Below the pieces are notes generated by a model. It was not told the DNA's origin, ran no database searches, and saw only the letters and a program-made list of their open reading frames with translations. Of a stretch of 64,000 nt of DNA, positions 55,055-64,000 are shown one piece after another. Origin of the DNA: Lentzea xinjiangensis (GTDB taxonomy: Bacteria; Actinomycetota; Actinomycetes; Mycobacteriales; Pseudonocardiaceae); the NCBI RefSeq assembly GCF_900110955.1, contig NZ_FOFR01000001.1, forward strand, positions 852,410-916,409, given 5' to 3'. The stretch's first letter is position 1. The number at the start of each line of letters is the position of its first letter. The translations under genes were made by a program, and so were the position numbers.

Positions 55055-55677
55055 GCGCCGCGGCCTCCAACGTCAGTGGTGGTGGTCGGCGAACACTTCC
55101 GTTCCGACCATGACCGGAAAATCCTAGTCCCGCACCGTGGAACCGACCCAACAGGCGCACCCGCTCTGTGATCGATGAGACACGCTGTCGATCGGCCAAG
55201 CGGTCTTGATCGATCCTGAAATGCGTCCCACGCCACAAAGCGGGTGAGATCCGCCAAAGCGGGGAGAGCGAGGACGGCGGCCGGGACCTCCGCCTTGGTC
55301 CCGGCCGCCGTCGTCTCGGCAAGGGCACTTGCCACCCCCTACACGAGCGGGGGCCCGCGACCGGTTCAACGACCGCTCGAAAAACTTCGCCGATCGCCGA
55401 ACCGCAGGTCAGCGGTGCCGTTGCCCCGGAAGTGGGACGTCGGCGGGCGGGACTGCTCCGACCGGACGATGATCGAAGCGGAGAAGCGGCCGAAGAGGAC
55501 GTTTCGCCACGCGCCGAACACGAGTGATCACCGCAGGTGCGGCCAAAGCGTCGAATGCGTAACCGATAGGGGTCTTTGTAGGTGCTGGCCGCAACGGCGT
55601 TGGTTACTAAGAGGTACGGTGCGCCGTCTAGAACCCAACAACGCAGTTGGGGAGGAACCTCAGGGAGGAGACGAGCC
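55055..55677. other. 623-bp gap between divergent sdhC and the nucleoside-transport operon
   Basis: No convincing protein gene is present. It must hold both the sdh promoter (near 55060-55250) and the BMP-operon promoter (before 55678), plus a perfect 16-bp hairpin in the middle. The section 55500-55620 holds candidate promoter elements such as TTACTAAGAGGTACG, but I cannot call a specific site. The length is unusual for this compact chromosome, so a regulatory RNA or binding-site array is possible. Confidence 0.6.
55273..55312. terminator. Perfect 16-bp hairpin between divergent operons
   Basis: gacggcggccgggacc / ggtcccggccgccgtc with an 8-nt loop (40 nt in all). No T-tract follows on either strand. 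It sits where both flanking operons diverge, so it is not the end of either of them; it may end an uncharted small RNA, or act as an insulator. Confidence 0.6.
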
Positions 55678-56823
55678 GTGCGTCGTCGTATGCGTGGTGT
55701 CGCGGTCACCGCGATCGCGTTGACCAGCGTGATGACTATGGCCGCCTGCGCGAAGGACTCGGGTGGCGGCAGCAACAACTCGAACGCGGGCAGCGGTGCC
55801 GCTTGCGAGTTCGCCACGCCTCCCTCCGCGCCCGCCACCTCGAACACCAGCGCCGCCAACGCTGACAAGGTCGACGGGAGCGCGCTGAAGATCGGTCTGG
55901 CCTACGACATCGGTGGTCGTGGCGACGCGTCGTTCAACGACTCCGCCGCCGCCGGTCTGGACAAGGCCATCGCGGACATGGGCGTGAAGAAGGAGAACAC
56001 GCGCGAGCTCTCCGCGGCGCCGAACGAGGACGAGTCCGCCAAGCAGACCCGGCTGCGCCAGCTCGCGAGCGAGGGCTTCAACCCGATCATCGGTGTCGGC
56101 TTCGCCTACGCCGAGTCGCTGAAGGTCGTCGCGCCGGAGTTCCCGAACGTCAAGTTCGGCCTGGTCGACTCGGCCGTCGAGGGTGCGGCCAACGTCACGC
56201 CGCTGCTGTTCGCCGAGCAGGAGGGCTCCTTCCTGGCCGGCGTCATCGCCGCGTACCAGAGCAAGAAGTGCCACGTGGGCTTCGTCGGCGGTGTCGAGAT
56301 CCCGCTGATCCAGAAGTTCGAGGCCGGCTACTTCCAGGGCGCCAAGGCCGCCGCCCCGAAGATCGCGATCGAGAAGAAGTACATCACCCCCGCCGGTGAC
56401 TTCACGGGCTTCCAGGACGCGCCGAAGGGCCAGGAGGCCGCGAAGGGCCAGCTCGACAAGGGCGCCGACGTGATCTACCAGGCCGCTGGCGCGTCCGGCA
56501 AGGGCATCTTCTCGGCCGCCAAGCAGGCGGGCGCGCTGGCGATCGGCGTCGACTCCGACCAGTACAACCAGGCGACCGTCGCGGACACCAAGGACGTCAT
56601 CGTCTCGTCGATGCTCAAGCGCGTCGACGTCGCGGTCTACGACTTCATCAAGGCCGTCGCGAAGAACGACCTCGCGTCGCTGCCGAAGGTCTTCGACCTC
56701 AAGGTCAACGGTGTCGGCTACGCCACCTCGGGTGGCAAGATCGACGCGAAGCTGCAGGGCATCCTCGAGGGCTACAAGGCCCAGATCATCGAGGGCAAGA
56801 TCAAGGTCGCGGACAAGCCGTAG
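55678..56823 (+). CDS. BMP-family nucleoside-binding lipoprotein
   Basis: 381 residues. Signal peptide with a lipobox ending MTMAAC; then the BMP/PnrA fold: KIGLAYDIGGRGDASFNDSAAAG, GVGFAYAESLKVVAPEFPNV and GVDSDQYNQ. It is the substrate-binding part of a nucleoside ABC importer encoded by the next three genes. GTG start after GGGAGGAG. The hairpin after the gene may favour its higher expression. Confidence 0.95.
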   Translation: MRRRMRGVAVTAIALTSVMTMAACAKDSGGGSNNSNAGSGAACEFATPPSAPATSNTSAANADKVDGSALKIGLAYDIGGRGDASFNDSAAAGLDKAIADMGVKKENTRELSAAPNEDESAKQTRLRQLASEGFNPIIGVGFAYAESLKVVAPEFPNVKFGLVDSAVEGAANVTPLLFAEQEGSFLAGVIAAYQSKKCHVGFVGGVEIPLIQKFEAGYFQGAKAAAPKIAIEKKYITPAGDFTGFQDAPKGQEAAKGQLDKGADVIYQAAGASGKGIFSAAKQAGALAIGVDSDQYNQATVADTKDVIVSSMLKRVDVAVYDFIKAVAKNDLASLPKVFDLKVNGVGYATSGGKIDAKLQGILEGYKAQIIEGKIKVADKP

Positions 56824-56837
56824 TCCGTCAGCCACAG

Positions 56838-56885
56838 CACGCGCCGGGCCCTGTGAGGATCTGCCCTCACAGGGCCTGGTGCGTG
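56838..56885 (+). terminator. Intercistronic 21-bp hairpin after the BMP gene
   Basis: A 21-pair stem with two G-U pairs (core ggccctgtgagg / cctcacagggcc) and a 6-nt loop, ending 5 nt before the AGGAGGAG of the next gene. It has no T-tract, so partial termination or mRNA protection is more likely than a full stop. This would yield more binding protein than transporter, a common layout. Confidence 0.7.
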
Positions 56886-56904
56886 GTAGGAGGAGCACTC
56901 GACG

Positions 56905-58485
56905 ATGAGCAGTTCCACGTCCGCACGGACGGACGATCCCCCCGCCGTGGTGCTGACCGGCATCACCAAGCGGTTCCCCGGTGTGGTCGCCAACAGCGAC
57001 GTCCACCTGACCGTCCGGCGCGGCGAGGTGCACGCGCTCTGCGGTGAGAACGGCGCGGGCAAGTCCACCCTGATGAAGATCCTCTACGGCATGCAGGCGC
57101 CGGACGAGGGCACCATCGAGGTGAACGGCGAGCAGGTGCGGTTCCGCACCCCGTCGGACGCCATCAAGGCCGGTATCGGCATGGTGCACCAGCACTTCAT
57201 GCTCGCCGACAACCTCACCGTCCAGGAGAACGTGGTCCTGGGCGCCGAGGCCCTGCACGGCATCGGGCAGAAGGCCCGCAGGCGCATCATCGAGCTCTCG
57301 GGCAGGACCGGGCTGAACGTCGACCCCGGTGTGCTCGTCGAGCAGCTCGGTGTCGCCGACCGGCAGCGCGTCGAGATCCTCAAGGTGCTCTACCGGGGCG
57401 CCAAGGTGATCATCCTGGACGAGCCGACCGCCGTGCTCGTGCCGCAGGAGGTCAACGAGCTCTTCGACACCGTCCGCGGCATGCAGGAGCAGGGCTACAC
57501 GTTCCTGTTCATCTCGCACAAGCTCGACGAGGTCCGCGCCATCGCGGACTCGGTCACGGTGATCCGCCGCGGCACCACCGTGGGCAGCGCGGACCCCAGG
57601 ACCGTGTCGTCGCGCCAGCTCGCCGAGATGATGGTCGGCAGCGAGCTGCCCAGCCCGGAGACGCGCGAGTCCACGGTCACGGACAAGGTCGTGCTCGACG
57701 TCAAGGGCGTGCGGCTGCTCACCCCCGACGGCGCGCGGCCGATCCTCGAGGACGTCGACCTGGTGGTCCGGTCCGGCGAGGTCGTCGGCATCGCCGGTGT
57801 CGAGGGCAACGGCCAGACCGAGCTCGTCGAGACGATCATGGGCATGCGCAAGGCGGGCAGCGGCACGATCTCGTTGCTGGGCAGGGACCTCACGAAGCTC
57901 GGCACGCTCGCCCGGCGCGAGGCGGGCATCGGCTACGTGCCGGAGGACCGCCACCGCCACGGCCTGCTGCTCACCCAGCCCCTCTGGTACAACCGGATCC
58001 TCGGCCACCAGACCCGCAGGCCGGCGGCCAAGGGCATCTGGCTCGACACCGACGGCGCGAAGAAGGACACCGAGCGGATCGTCGCCGACTTCGACGTCCG
58101 CACGCCCGGCATCGACGTGCCGGCGGCCGCGCTGTCCGGTGGCAACCAGCAGAAGCTCGTCGTCGGGCGCGAACTGTCCGGCGACCCGGTGCTGCTGATC
58201 GCCTCGCACCCGACCCGCGGTGTCGACGTCGGCGCCCAGGCGCTGATCTGGGACGAGATCAAGCGCGCCCGCGCGGCCGGTCTCGCCGTCCTGCTGATCT
58301 CCGCGGACCTGGACGAGCTGATCGGCCTCTCGGACACGATCAAGGTCATGCTGCGCGGCCGGCTGGTGGCCGACGCCGACCCGAACACCGTCACGCCCGA
58401 GGACCTCGGCAGCGCGATGACCGGGGCGGGCAGCACGAGTGCCGCGGTGCACGAGACCGTCGCGGTCGAGGAAGGCGAGAACTGA
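56905..58485 (+). CDS. Nucleoside ABC importer ATPase (tandem domains)
   Basis: 526 residues with two ATPase halves. The first has Walker A GENGAGKS, Walker B VIILDEPTAVL and SHKLDEV; the second is degenerate at Walker A (GVEGNGQTE) but keeps LSGGNQQKL and ISADLDEL. This pattern is that of ATPases of BMP/PnrA-type and ribose-type importers. RBS AGGAGGAG at 56888-56895. It is followed directly by two permeases. Confidence 0.95.
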   Translation: MSSSTSARTDDPPAVVLTGITKRFPGVVANSDVHLTVRRGEVHALCGENGAGKSTLMKILYGMQAPDEGTIEVNGEQVRFRTPSDAIKAGIGMVHQHFMLADNLTVQENVVLGAEALHGIGQKARRRIIELSGRTGLNVDPGVLVEQLGVADRQRVEILKVLYRGAKVIILDEPTAVLVPQEVNELFDTVRGMQEQGYTFLFISHKLDEVRAIADSVTVIRRGTTVGSADPRTVSSRQLAEMMVGSELPSPETRESTVTDKVVLDVKGVRLLTPDGARPILEDVDLVVRSGEVVGIAGVEGNGQTELVETIMGMRKAGSGTISLLGRDLTKLGTLARREAGIGYVPEDRHRHGLLLTQPLWYNRILGHQTRRPAAKGIWLDTDGAKKDTERIVADFDVRTPGIDVPAAALSGGNQQKLVVGRELSGDPVLLIASHPTRGVDVGAQALIWDEIKRARAAGLAVLLISADLDELIGLSDTIKVMLRGRLVADADPNTVTPEDLGSAMTGAGSTSAAVHETVAVEEGEN

Positions 58486-59558
58486 TGGGACACCTGCGCG
58501 GCAAACTCCTGCCGCCCGCGTTGGCGATCGTCTTCTCGATGCTGCTGTGCGGCGTGGCGCTGGTGATCTCCGGCGCGAACCCGCTCAGCGCGTTCGGTGC
58601 GATGCTGACGCAGGTCGGCAAGGGCACGACGCTCGTCGACATCGTCAACTCGACGGGCATCTACTACATCGCGGCGCTCGCGGTGGCGATCGGGTTCCAG
58701 ATGAACCTGTTCAACATCGGTGTCGAGGGCCAGTACCGCGTCGCGGCCGTCGTCGCCGCGGTCGTCGGCGGCTCGATCGTGCTGCCCACCGGCATCCACA
58801 CGCTGGTGATCATCATCGTCGCCGCGCTGGCCGGCGCGGCCTGGGCCGCGATCCCCGCGATCCTCAAGGTGACCCGCGGCGTCAACGAGGTCATCTCGAC
58901 GATCATGATGAACGGCCTGGCGATCGGCCTGTCCGCCTACCTGATCCGCCGCGACGTCTTCGGCGAGCTGCGGGGCAACAACATCCGCACGCCGGAGATC
59001 CCGGAGAGCGGCCGGATGTTCGGCATCACCTTCGGCGGTGCCGGCACGATGTTCGGCTTCCTCTTCGTGGCCATCGCGCTCGGCGTCGGCTACTGGATCA
59101 TGATGAACCGCACCCGGTTCGGCTTCGAGCTGCGCGCGTCCGGCGAGTCGTCCACCGCCGCGTCGGCCGGTGGCGTCAACGCCAAGAAGATGGTCCTGGT
59201 CTCGATGCTGCTCTCGGGCGCCATCGCGGGCCTGATCTCGCTGCCGGAACTGCTGGGCCGCGACCACACGTTCAGCCTGAACTTCACCGCGGGCATCGGC
59301 TTCTCGGGCATCGCGATCGCGCTGCTCGGCCGCAACCACCCCGGTGGCATCGCCTTCGGCGCGCTGCTCTGGGCGTTCCTCGACAAGTCGGGTCTCGCGC
59401 TCGACAACGTCGGCGTGCCCAGGGAGATCGTCACCATCATGCAGGGCTCGATCGTCCTGTCGGTCGTCGTCGCGTACGAGGTGGTGCGCCGCTTCGAGCT
59501 CGCCTCCGAGCAGCGCCGCGTCGGCCGTGAGCTCGGAACTGTCGGAGGTGCCGCGTGA
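58485..59558 (+). CDS. Nucleoside ABC importer permease, subunit 1
   Basis: 357 residues, about ten helices, with the BPD-2 permease pattern LAVAIGFQMNLFNIGVEGQY, EVISTIMMNGLAIGLSAYL and HPGGIAFGALLWAF. Overlaps the ATPase stop (TGATG) and the next permease by 4 bp. Together with subunit 2 it forms the membrane channel. Confidence 0.95.
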   Translation: MGHLRGKLLPPALAIVFSMLLCGVALVISGANPLSAFGAMLTQVGKGTTLVDIVNSTGIYYIAALAVAIGFQMNLFNIGVEGQYRVAAVVAAVVGGSIVLPTGIHTLVIIIVAALAGAAWAAIPAILKVTRGVNEVISTIMMNGLAIGLSAYLIRRDVFGELRGNNIRTPEIPESGRMFGITFGGAGTMFGFLFVAIALGVGYWIMMNRTRFGFELRASGESSTAASAGGVNAKKMVLVSMLLSGAIAGLISLPELLGRDHTFSLNFTAGIGFSGIAIALLGRNHPGGIAFGALLWAFLDKSGLALDNVGVPREIVTIMQGSIVLSVVVAYEVVRRFELASEQRRVGRELGTVGGAA

Positions 59559-60808
59559 TCTCGACGTTGGAGGAGAAGCCGCACGTCCCCGCGGTGCCCC
59601 GCAAGCGCAAGGTCCCCGGCTGGGCCGTGGCCATGCTCGGTGTGGCGGGCGCGATCGTGCTGCTCTCGATCACCTCGTACCAGACCGGCTTCCCGCAGCT
59701 GACGTCGTCGGGCACGACCCAGACGGCGGTCCGGCTCGCGCTGCCGATCCTGCTCGCCGGTCTCGGCGGCCTGTGGGCGGAACGCGCCGGCGTGGTCAAC
59801 ATCGGCCTCGAAGGCATGATGATCATGGGCACCTGGGGCGCGGCGTGGGCCGGCTACCAGTGGGGCCCGTGGGCCGCTCTCGTCGCGGCCGTCGTGTTCG
59901 GTTCGCTGGGTGGTCTGCTGCACGCGATCGCCACGGTCACGTTCGGCGTCAACCACATCGTCTCCGGTGTGGCGATCAACCTGCTGGGCGCCGGTCTGAC
60001 GAAGTACCTGTCGACGCTGATCTTCCTGCCGCTGTCGAACAACCCGCGCCAGTCGCCGCCGGTGCAGTCGTTCGACACGTTCTCGGTGGCGGGCCTCGGT
60101 GACTGGCTCGGTGAGCTCGAAGCCGGGCAGCGCCTGTTCATCTCGGACGTCGCGGGCATCCTGCGCGGTCTCGTCACCGGTGTCTCGCCGCTGACGATGA
60201 TCGCGATCCTGCTGCTGCCGCTGTCGTACTACCTGCTCTGGCGCACCCGCTTCGGCCTGCGCCTGCGCTCCGTCGGCGAGAACCCGCACGCGGCGGACTC
60301 GCTGGGCGTGAAGGTGTACTTCCACAAGTACGTCGCCGTGATCGTCTCCGGCGGTCTCGCCGGCCTGGGTGGCGCCGCGCTGGTGCTGAACCCCGGACAG
60401 CTCTCCTACCTGGAGGGGCAGACCGGCGGCCGCGGTTACATCGGCCTCGCCGCGATGATCTTCGGCAACTGGCGGCCCGGCGGCCTGCTGGGCGGTGCGG
60501 CGCTGTTCGGCTACGCCGACGGCCTGCAGCTGCGTTCGGGCGGCGAGACGGTGCTGGCGCTGGTCTACGGCGTGGTGATCCTGCTCGGCGTGATCGTGGT
60601 GTGGCAGCTCATCCGCCGGAGGTGGTTCTCCGCCGCGGCGGCGATCGTCGTGGCGGTGCTGCTGTACCTGCTGTACATCAGCCTCGACGAGATCCCCGGC
60701 GAGTTCGTGTCCTACGCGCCGCACATGGTGACGCTGGCCGTGCTGGCCGTGGCGTCGCAACGGTTGCGGATGCCCGCCGCCGACGGGGTGGTCTACCGCC
60801 GTGGCTGA
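59555..60808 (+). CDS. Nucleoside ABC importer permease, subunit 2
   Basis: 417 residues, about ten helices. The matching marks are GLWAERAGVVNIGLEGMM, VNHIVSGVAINLLGAGL and FGNWRPGGLLGGAALFG. It overlaps subunit 1 by 4 bp and cytidine deaminase by 8 bp; the operon therefore joins uptake with salvage. Confidence 0.95.
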   Translation: MISTLEEKPHVPAVPRKRKVPGWAVAMLGVAGAIVLLSITSYQTGFPQLTSSGTTQTAVRLALPILLAGLGGLWAERAGVVNIGLEGMMIMGTWGAAWAGYQWGPWAALVAAVVFGSLGGLLHAIATVTFGVNHIVSGVAINLLGAGLTKYLSTLIFLPLSNNPRQSPPVQSFDTFSVAGLGDWLGELEAGQRLFISDVAGILRGLVTGVSPLTMIAILLLPLSYYLLWRTRFGLRLRSVGENPHAADSLGVKVYFHKYVAVIVSGGLAGLGGAALVLNPGQLSYLEGQTGGRGYIGLAAMIFGNWRPGGLLGGAALFGYADGLQLRSGGETVLALVYGVVILLGVIVVWQLIRRRWFSAAAAIVVAVLLYLLYISLDEIPGEFVSYAPHMVTLAVLAVASQRLRMPAADGVVYRRG

Positions 60809-61186
60809 GGTGGACTGGGACCTGCTCAGGGCACGGGCGGTGGAAGCGGCGTCGTTCGCCCACTGCCCGTACTCCGGGCTCCAGGTCGGATCGGCGGCGT
60901 TGTGCGACGACGGCCGCATCGTGACGGGCTGCAACGTCGAGAACGCCTCCTACGGCGTCGGGCTCTGCGCCGAGTGCACGATGGCCGGTCAGCTCAGGCT
61001 GACCGGCGGCGGCCGGTTCGTCGCCGTGGCGTGCCGCAGCGGCGCCGGTGAGCTGCTGATGCCGTGCGGCCGCTGCCGCCAGGTCCTCTACGAGCTGGGT
61101 GGGCGCGACTGCCTGGTGGACACGCCCTCCGGGGTGCTGCCGATGTCGGCGGTGCTGCCGGACGCGTTCGGGCCGGAGGACCTGCC

Positions 61187-61190
<4 letters not shown>
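60801..61190 (+). CDS. cdd: Cytidine deaminase
   Basis: 129 residues. Zinc-binding CNVENASYGVGLCAECTMA and PCGRCRQVLYE carry the catalytic Glu and the cysteines. It deaminates cytidine and deoxycytidine to uridine and deoxyuridine. GTG start at 60801, overlapping the permease by 8 bp; overlaps deoA by 4 bp (GTGA). Confidence 0.97.
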
Positions 61191-62461
<1,271 letters not shown>

Positions 62462-62476
62462 GCCTTTCGGCCACGT

Positions 62477-62510
62477 CCGCCGGTCCGCTCGTGGGCGGGC
62501 GGACCGGCGG
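62477..62510. terminator. Terminator between deoA and kinase gene
   Basis: A 12-bp perfect stem (ccgccggtccgc / gcggaccggcgg) with a 10-nt loop between convergent genes. Confidence 0.8.
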
Positions 62511-62518
62511 GACGCGGC

Positions 62519-63985
62519 CTAACCGACGAGGGTTCCGGCCAGCGGTGCGCGGTCCTGCTTCCACACCACGCACAGCACCTCCTGGCGGCCGGGGGCGGCG
62601 GGGTCGTTCCAGGCCTGCCACTCCTGCTCCGTCGGGACGAGGCCGGTGAAGCCCAGCGCCTCCTTTGACCGCGAGGCCGTCGCCTGGAACTGCTCCCCGC
62701 AGTACTTCTTCGCGAAGTCGGAGAGCCACTGCAAGCCGGGGTAGGCGACGGACTTCGGCTGGTCCCAGAGCGGGGTCGCGGCGGCGAAGAGCTGGATGCC
62801 GTGCGGCTTGTCGCACGGCACGCTGCCCGGCACCGGCGAGCCCTGGATGAGGAAGTCCTTGGCGCACTCCGTGCCGCTGAGGTTCCACTGCGGGACGTCA
62901 CCGCCGCGCCCGAACGTGGCGATCCGCCGGGACAGCAACGGGGCGCCCATCGGCAGTGGCGCCGTGTCGGTGCTCCACTCCGTCGAGTTCTCCGACGTCG
63001 GCGTGCCGCCGGCCGCGTCGCCGTTCTCCGGCCGGAAAGCCAGGTACCCGCCGAACGCGGCGCCCGCGAGCAGCACCGCGCCCAGCGCGACGGCGGCGAT
63101 CTTGACGGCGGGGTTCTTGCCGGCGGGGTTCTTCGTGCGCTGCACCGGAACGGGAGCGGAGATCTGCGCCGTGCCCTGGACGATCGCGACCAGCCTGCTC
63201 CGCGCCTGGTCGGCGGTCATGCGGCGGGCCGGGTCGACCGTCAGCAGCCCGCGGATCACCTCGGCGAGCGCGGGGGAGGCCCTGCGCAGCACCGGCGGCT
63301 CGTTCATGATCGCGTGCAGCGTCGACGCGGTGGACGTGCGTTCGAACGGGCTGATGCCCTCGACCGCGTGGGCCAGGGTGACGCCGAGCGCCCACAGGTC
63401 CGAGGCGGGCGAGGCCTCCCAGCCGTGGAGCCGGTCCGGCGACATGTAGGCGGGCGAGCCCACGATGCCGCCGTTCGTGGTGAGCCGCGGGTCGTCCATC
63501 GCCTGCGCGATGCCGAAGTCGGTGAGCTTCACGGCGCCGTCCGGCCGCACCATGATGTTGCTGGGCTTGACGTCCCGGTGCACGATCCCGGCGTTGTGCG
63601 CGGTCTCGAGCGCGCCCAGCACCTGCAGGGCGACGCCGGCCATCCACACCGAGTCGCGCGGACCGTGCCGCTGCACGACGGTGGCGAGGTCGGCCGCGTT
63701 GACCAGCTCCATCGCGAGGTAGGTGCGCCCGTCCTCGCGGATGACGTCGTGGACCGTCACGACGGCCGGGTGGTTCAGCCTGCCCGCCGTGCGCGCCTCG
63801 CGGAGCATGCGCTCTTCCAGCACCGTGCGCTCTTCGGCCGCGATGCCCTGCGGCGGGTGCAGCTCCTTGATCGCCACCGCCCGGTCGAGCAGCTGGTCCT
63901 GGGCACGCCACACGACGCCCATCGCACCGCGGCCGAGCTCGGCGAGCAGTGCGTAGCGGTTGGCGATGACTCGCTGTTGCTGCAC
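62519..63985 (-). CDS. Membrane Ser/Thr protein kinase
   Basis: 488 residues. Kinase domain (about 11-265) with GRGAMGVVWRA, catalytic K40, HRDVKPSNIM, LTDFG; the activation region LTTNGGIVGSPAYMSPD is intact. One membrane helix (about 300-318) is followed by an extracytoplasmic domain with Cys residues (GTECAKDF, SVPCDKPHG, KKYCGEQF, EVLCVVW), which resembles a Septum_form-like fold. It is a second, PknB-like single-pass kinase in the window. Only 15 bp remain before the window end. Confidence 0.95.
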   Translation of the reverse strand: MQQQRVIANRYALLAELGRGAMGVVWRAQDQLLDRAVAIKELHPPQGIAAEERTVLEERMLREARTAGRLNHPAVVTVHDVIREDGRTYLAMELVNAADLATVVQRHGPRDSVWMAGVALQVLGALETAHNAGIVHRDVKPSNIMVRPDGAVKLTDFGIAQAMDDPRLTTNGGIVGSPAYMSPDRLHGWEASPASDLWALGVTLAHAVEGISPFERTSTASTLHAIMNEPPVLRRASPALAEVIRGLLTVDPARRMTADQARSRLVAIVQGTAQISAPVPVQRTKNPAGKNPAVKIAAVALGAVLLAGAAFGGYLAFRPENGDAAGGTPTSENSTEWSTDTAPLPMGAPLLSRRIATFGRGGDVPQWNLSGTECAKDFLIQGSPVPGSVPCDKPHGIQLFAAATPLWDQPKSVAYPGLQWLSDFAKKYCGEQFQATASRSKEALGFTGLVPTEQEWQAWNDPAAPGRQEVLCVVWKQDRAPLAGTLVG

Positions 63986-64000
63986 GGACTATCCCTTCTG

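Overview
The window is GC-rich, densely packed chromosomal DNA from an actinobacterium. The gene content and order (DUF5336-DUF6350-purN-purH; DUF3017-folD; trpS-BrkB-D,D-carboxypeptidase; sdhCDAB next to cdd-deoA; an imuA'-imuB-dnaE2 mutasome; FO synthase; SCO4848-type proteins; LAxTG sortase substrate) point to the order Pseudonocardiales. A member of the Lentzea/Saccharothrix/Actinosynnema group is my best guess, but that is inference from memory of gene neighbourhoods, not a database result. I see no rRNA, CRISPR array, complete insertion sequence, integrase or secondary-metabolite cluster.

Layout. 0-4.7 kb: two membrane proteins followed by the purine genes purN and purH. 4.8-6.1 kb: a tandem pair of DUF3558-type proteins. 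6.3-12.2 kb: the SOS-controlled translesion operon imuA'-imuB-(24-codon ORF)-dnaE2 behind a perfect LexA box. 12.2-12.5 kb: three compact tRNA-like genes on the minus strand. 12.7-16 kb: a RibD-domain reductase divergent from its probable TetR regulator, then DUF3017, folD and a DMT transporter. 16-18.7 kb: a large protein ending in a TNT (NAD+ glycohydrolase toxin) domain, converging on a pentapeptide-repeat protein. 19-25.8 kb: malate dehydrogenase, an inositol-monophosphatase-like enzyme, DUF1918, a lipoprotein, a three-gene ABC exporter and a Ser/Thr kinase. 25.8-27.6 kb: an HhH-GPD repair gene, and beside it a two-gene module bounded on its far side by a partial copy of that gene's 5' end. 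27.7-36.6 kb: a J-domain/NERD membrane protein, a tRNA-like gene, small enzymes, a TetR-controlled quinone-oxidoreductase locus, a PRPP synthetase, a PHP-domain Tat protein and a DUF457 membrane protein.

36.9-51.6 kb: NADP isocitrate dehydrogenase, a small SH3 protein, an orphan ATPase, exonuclease III, a Tat-exported metallophosphoesterase, FO synthase (coenzyme F420 pathway), trpS, a BrkB-type membrane protein, a D,D-carboxypeptidase, small membrane proteins, a sortase substrate and an AbiEi/DUF559-like protein. 51.6-55 kb: sdhCDAB on the minus strand. 55.7-62.5 kb: a nucleoside uptake and salvage operon (BMP-type ABC importer, cytidine deaminase, thymidine phosphorylase). The window ends with a second membrane Ser/Thr kinase.

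Most of this is conserved core metabolism. The spots that look accessory or unusual are: the module at 26.4-27.6 kb (insertion-like duplication, three GGTACC operator repeats, lower GC), the TNT protein with an immunity-like N-terminal domain, the non-standard tRNA-like genes, and the 24-codon ORF that bridges imuB and dnaE2.
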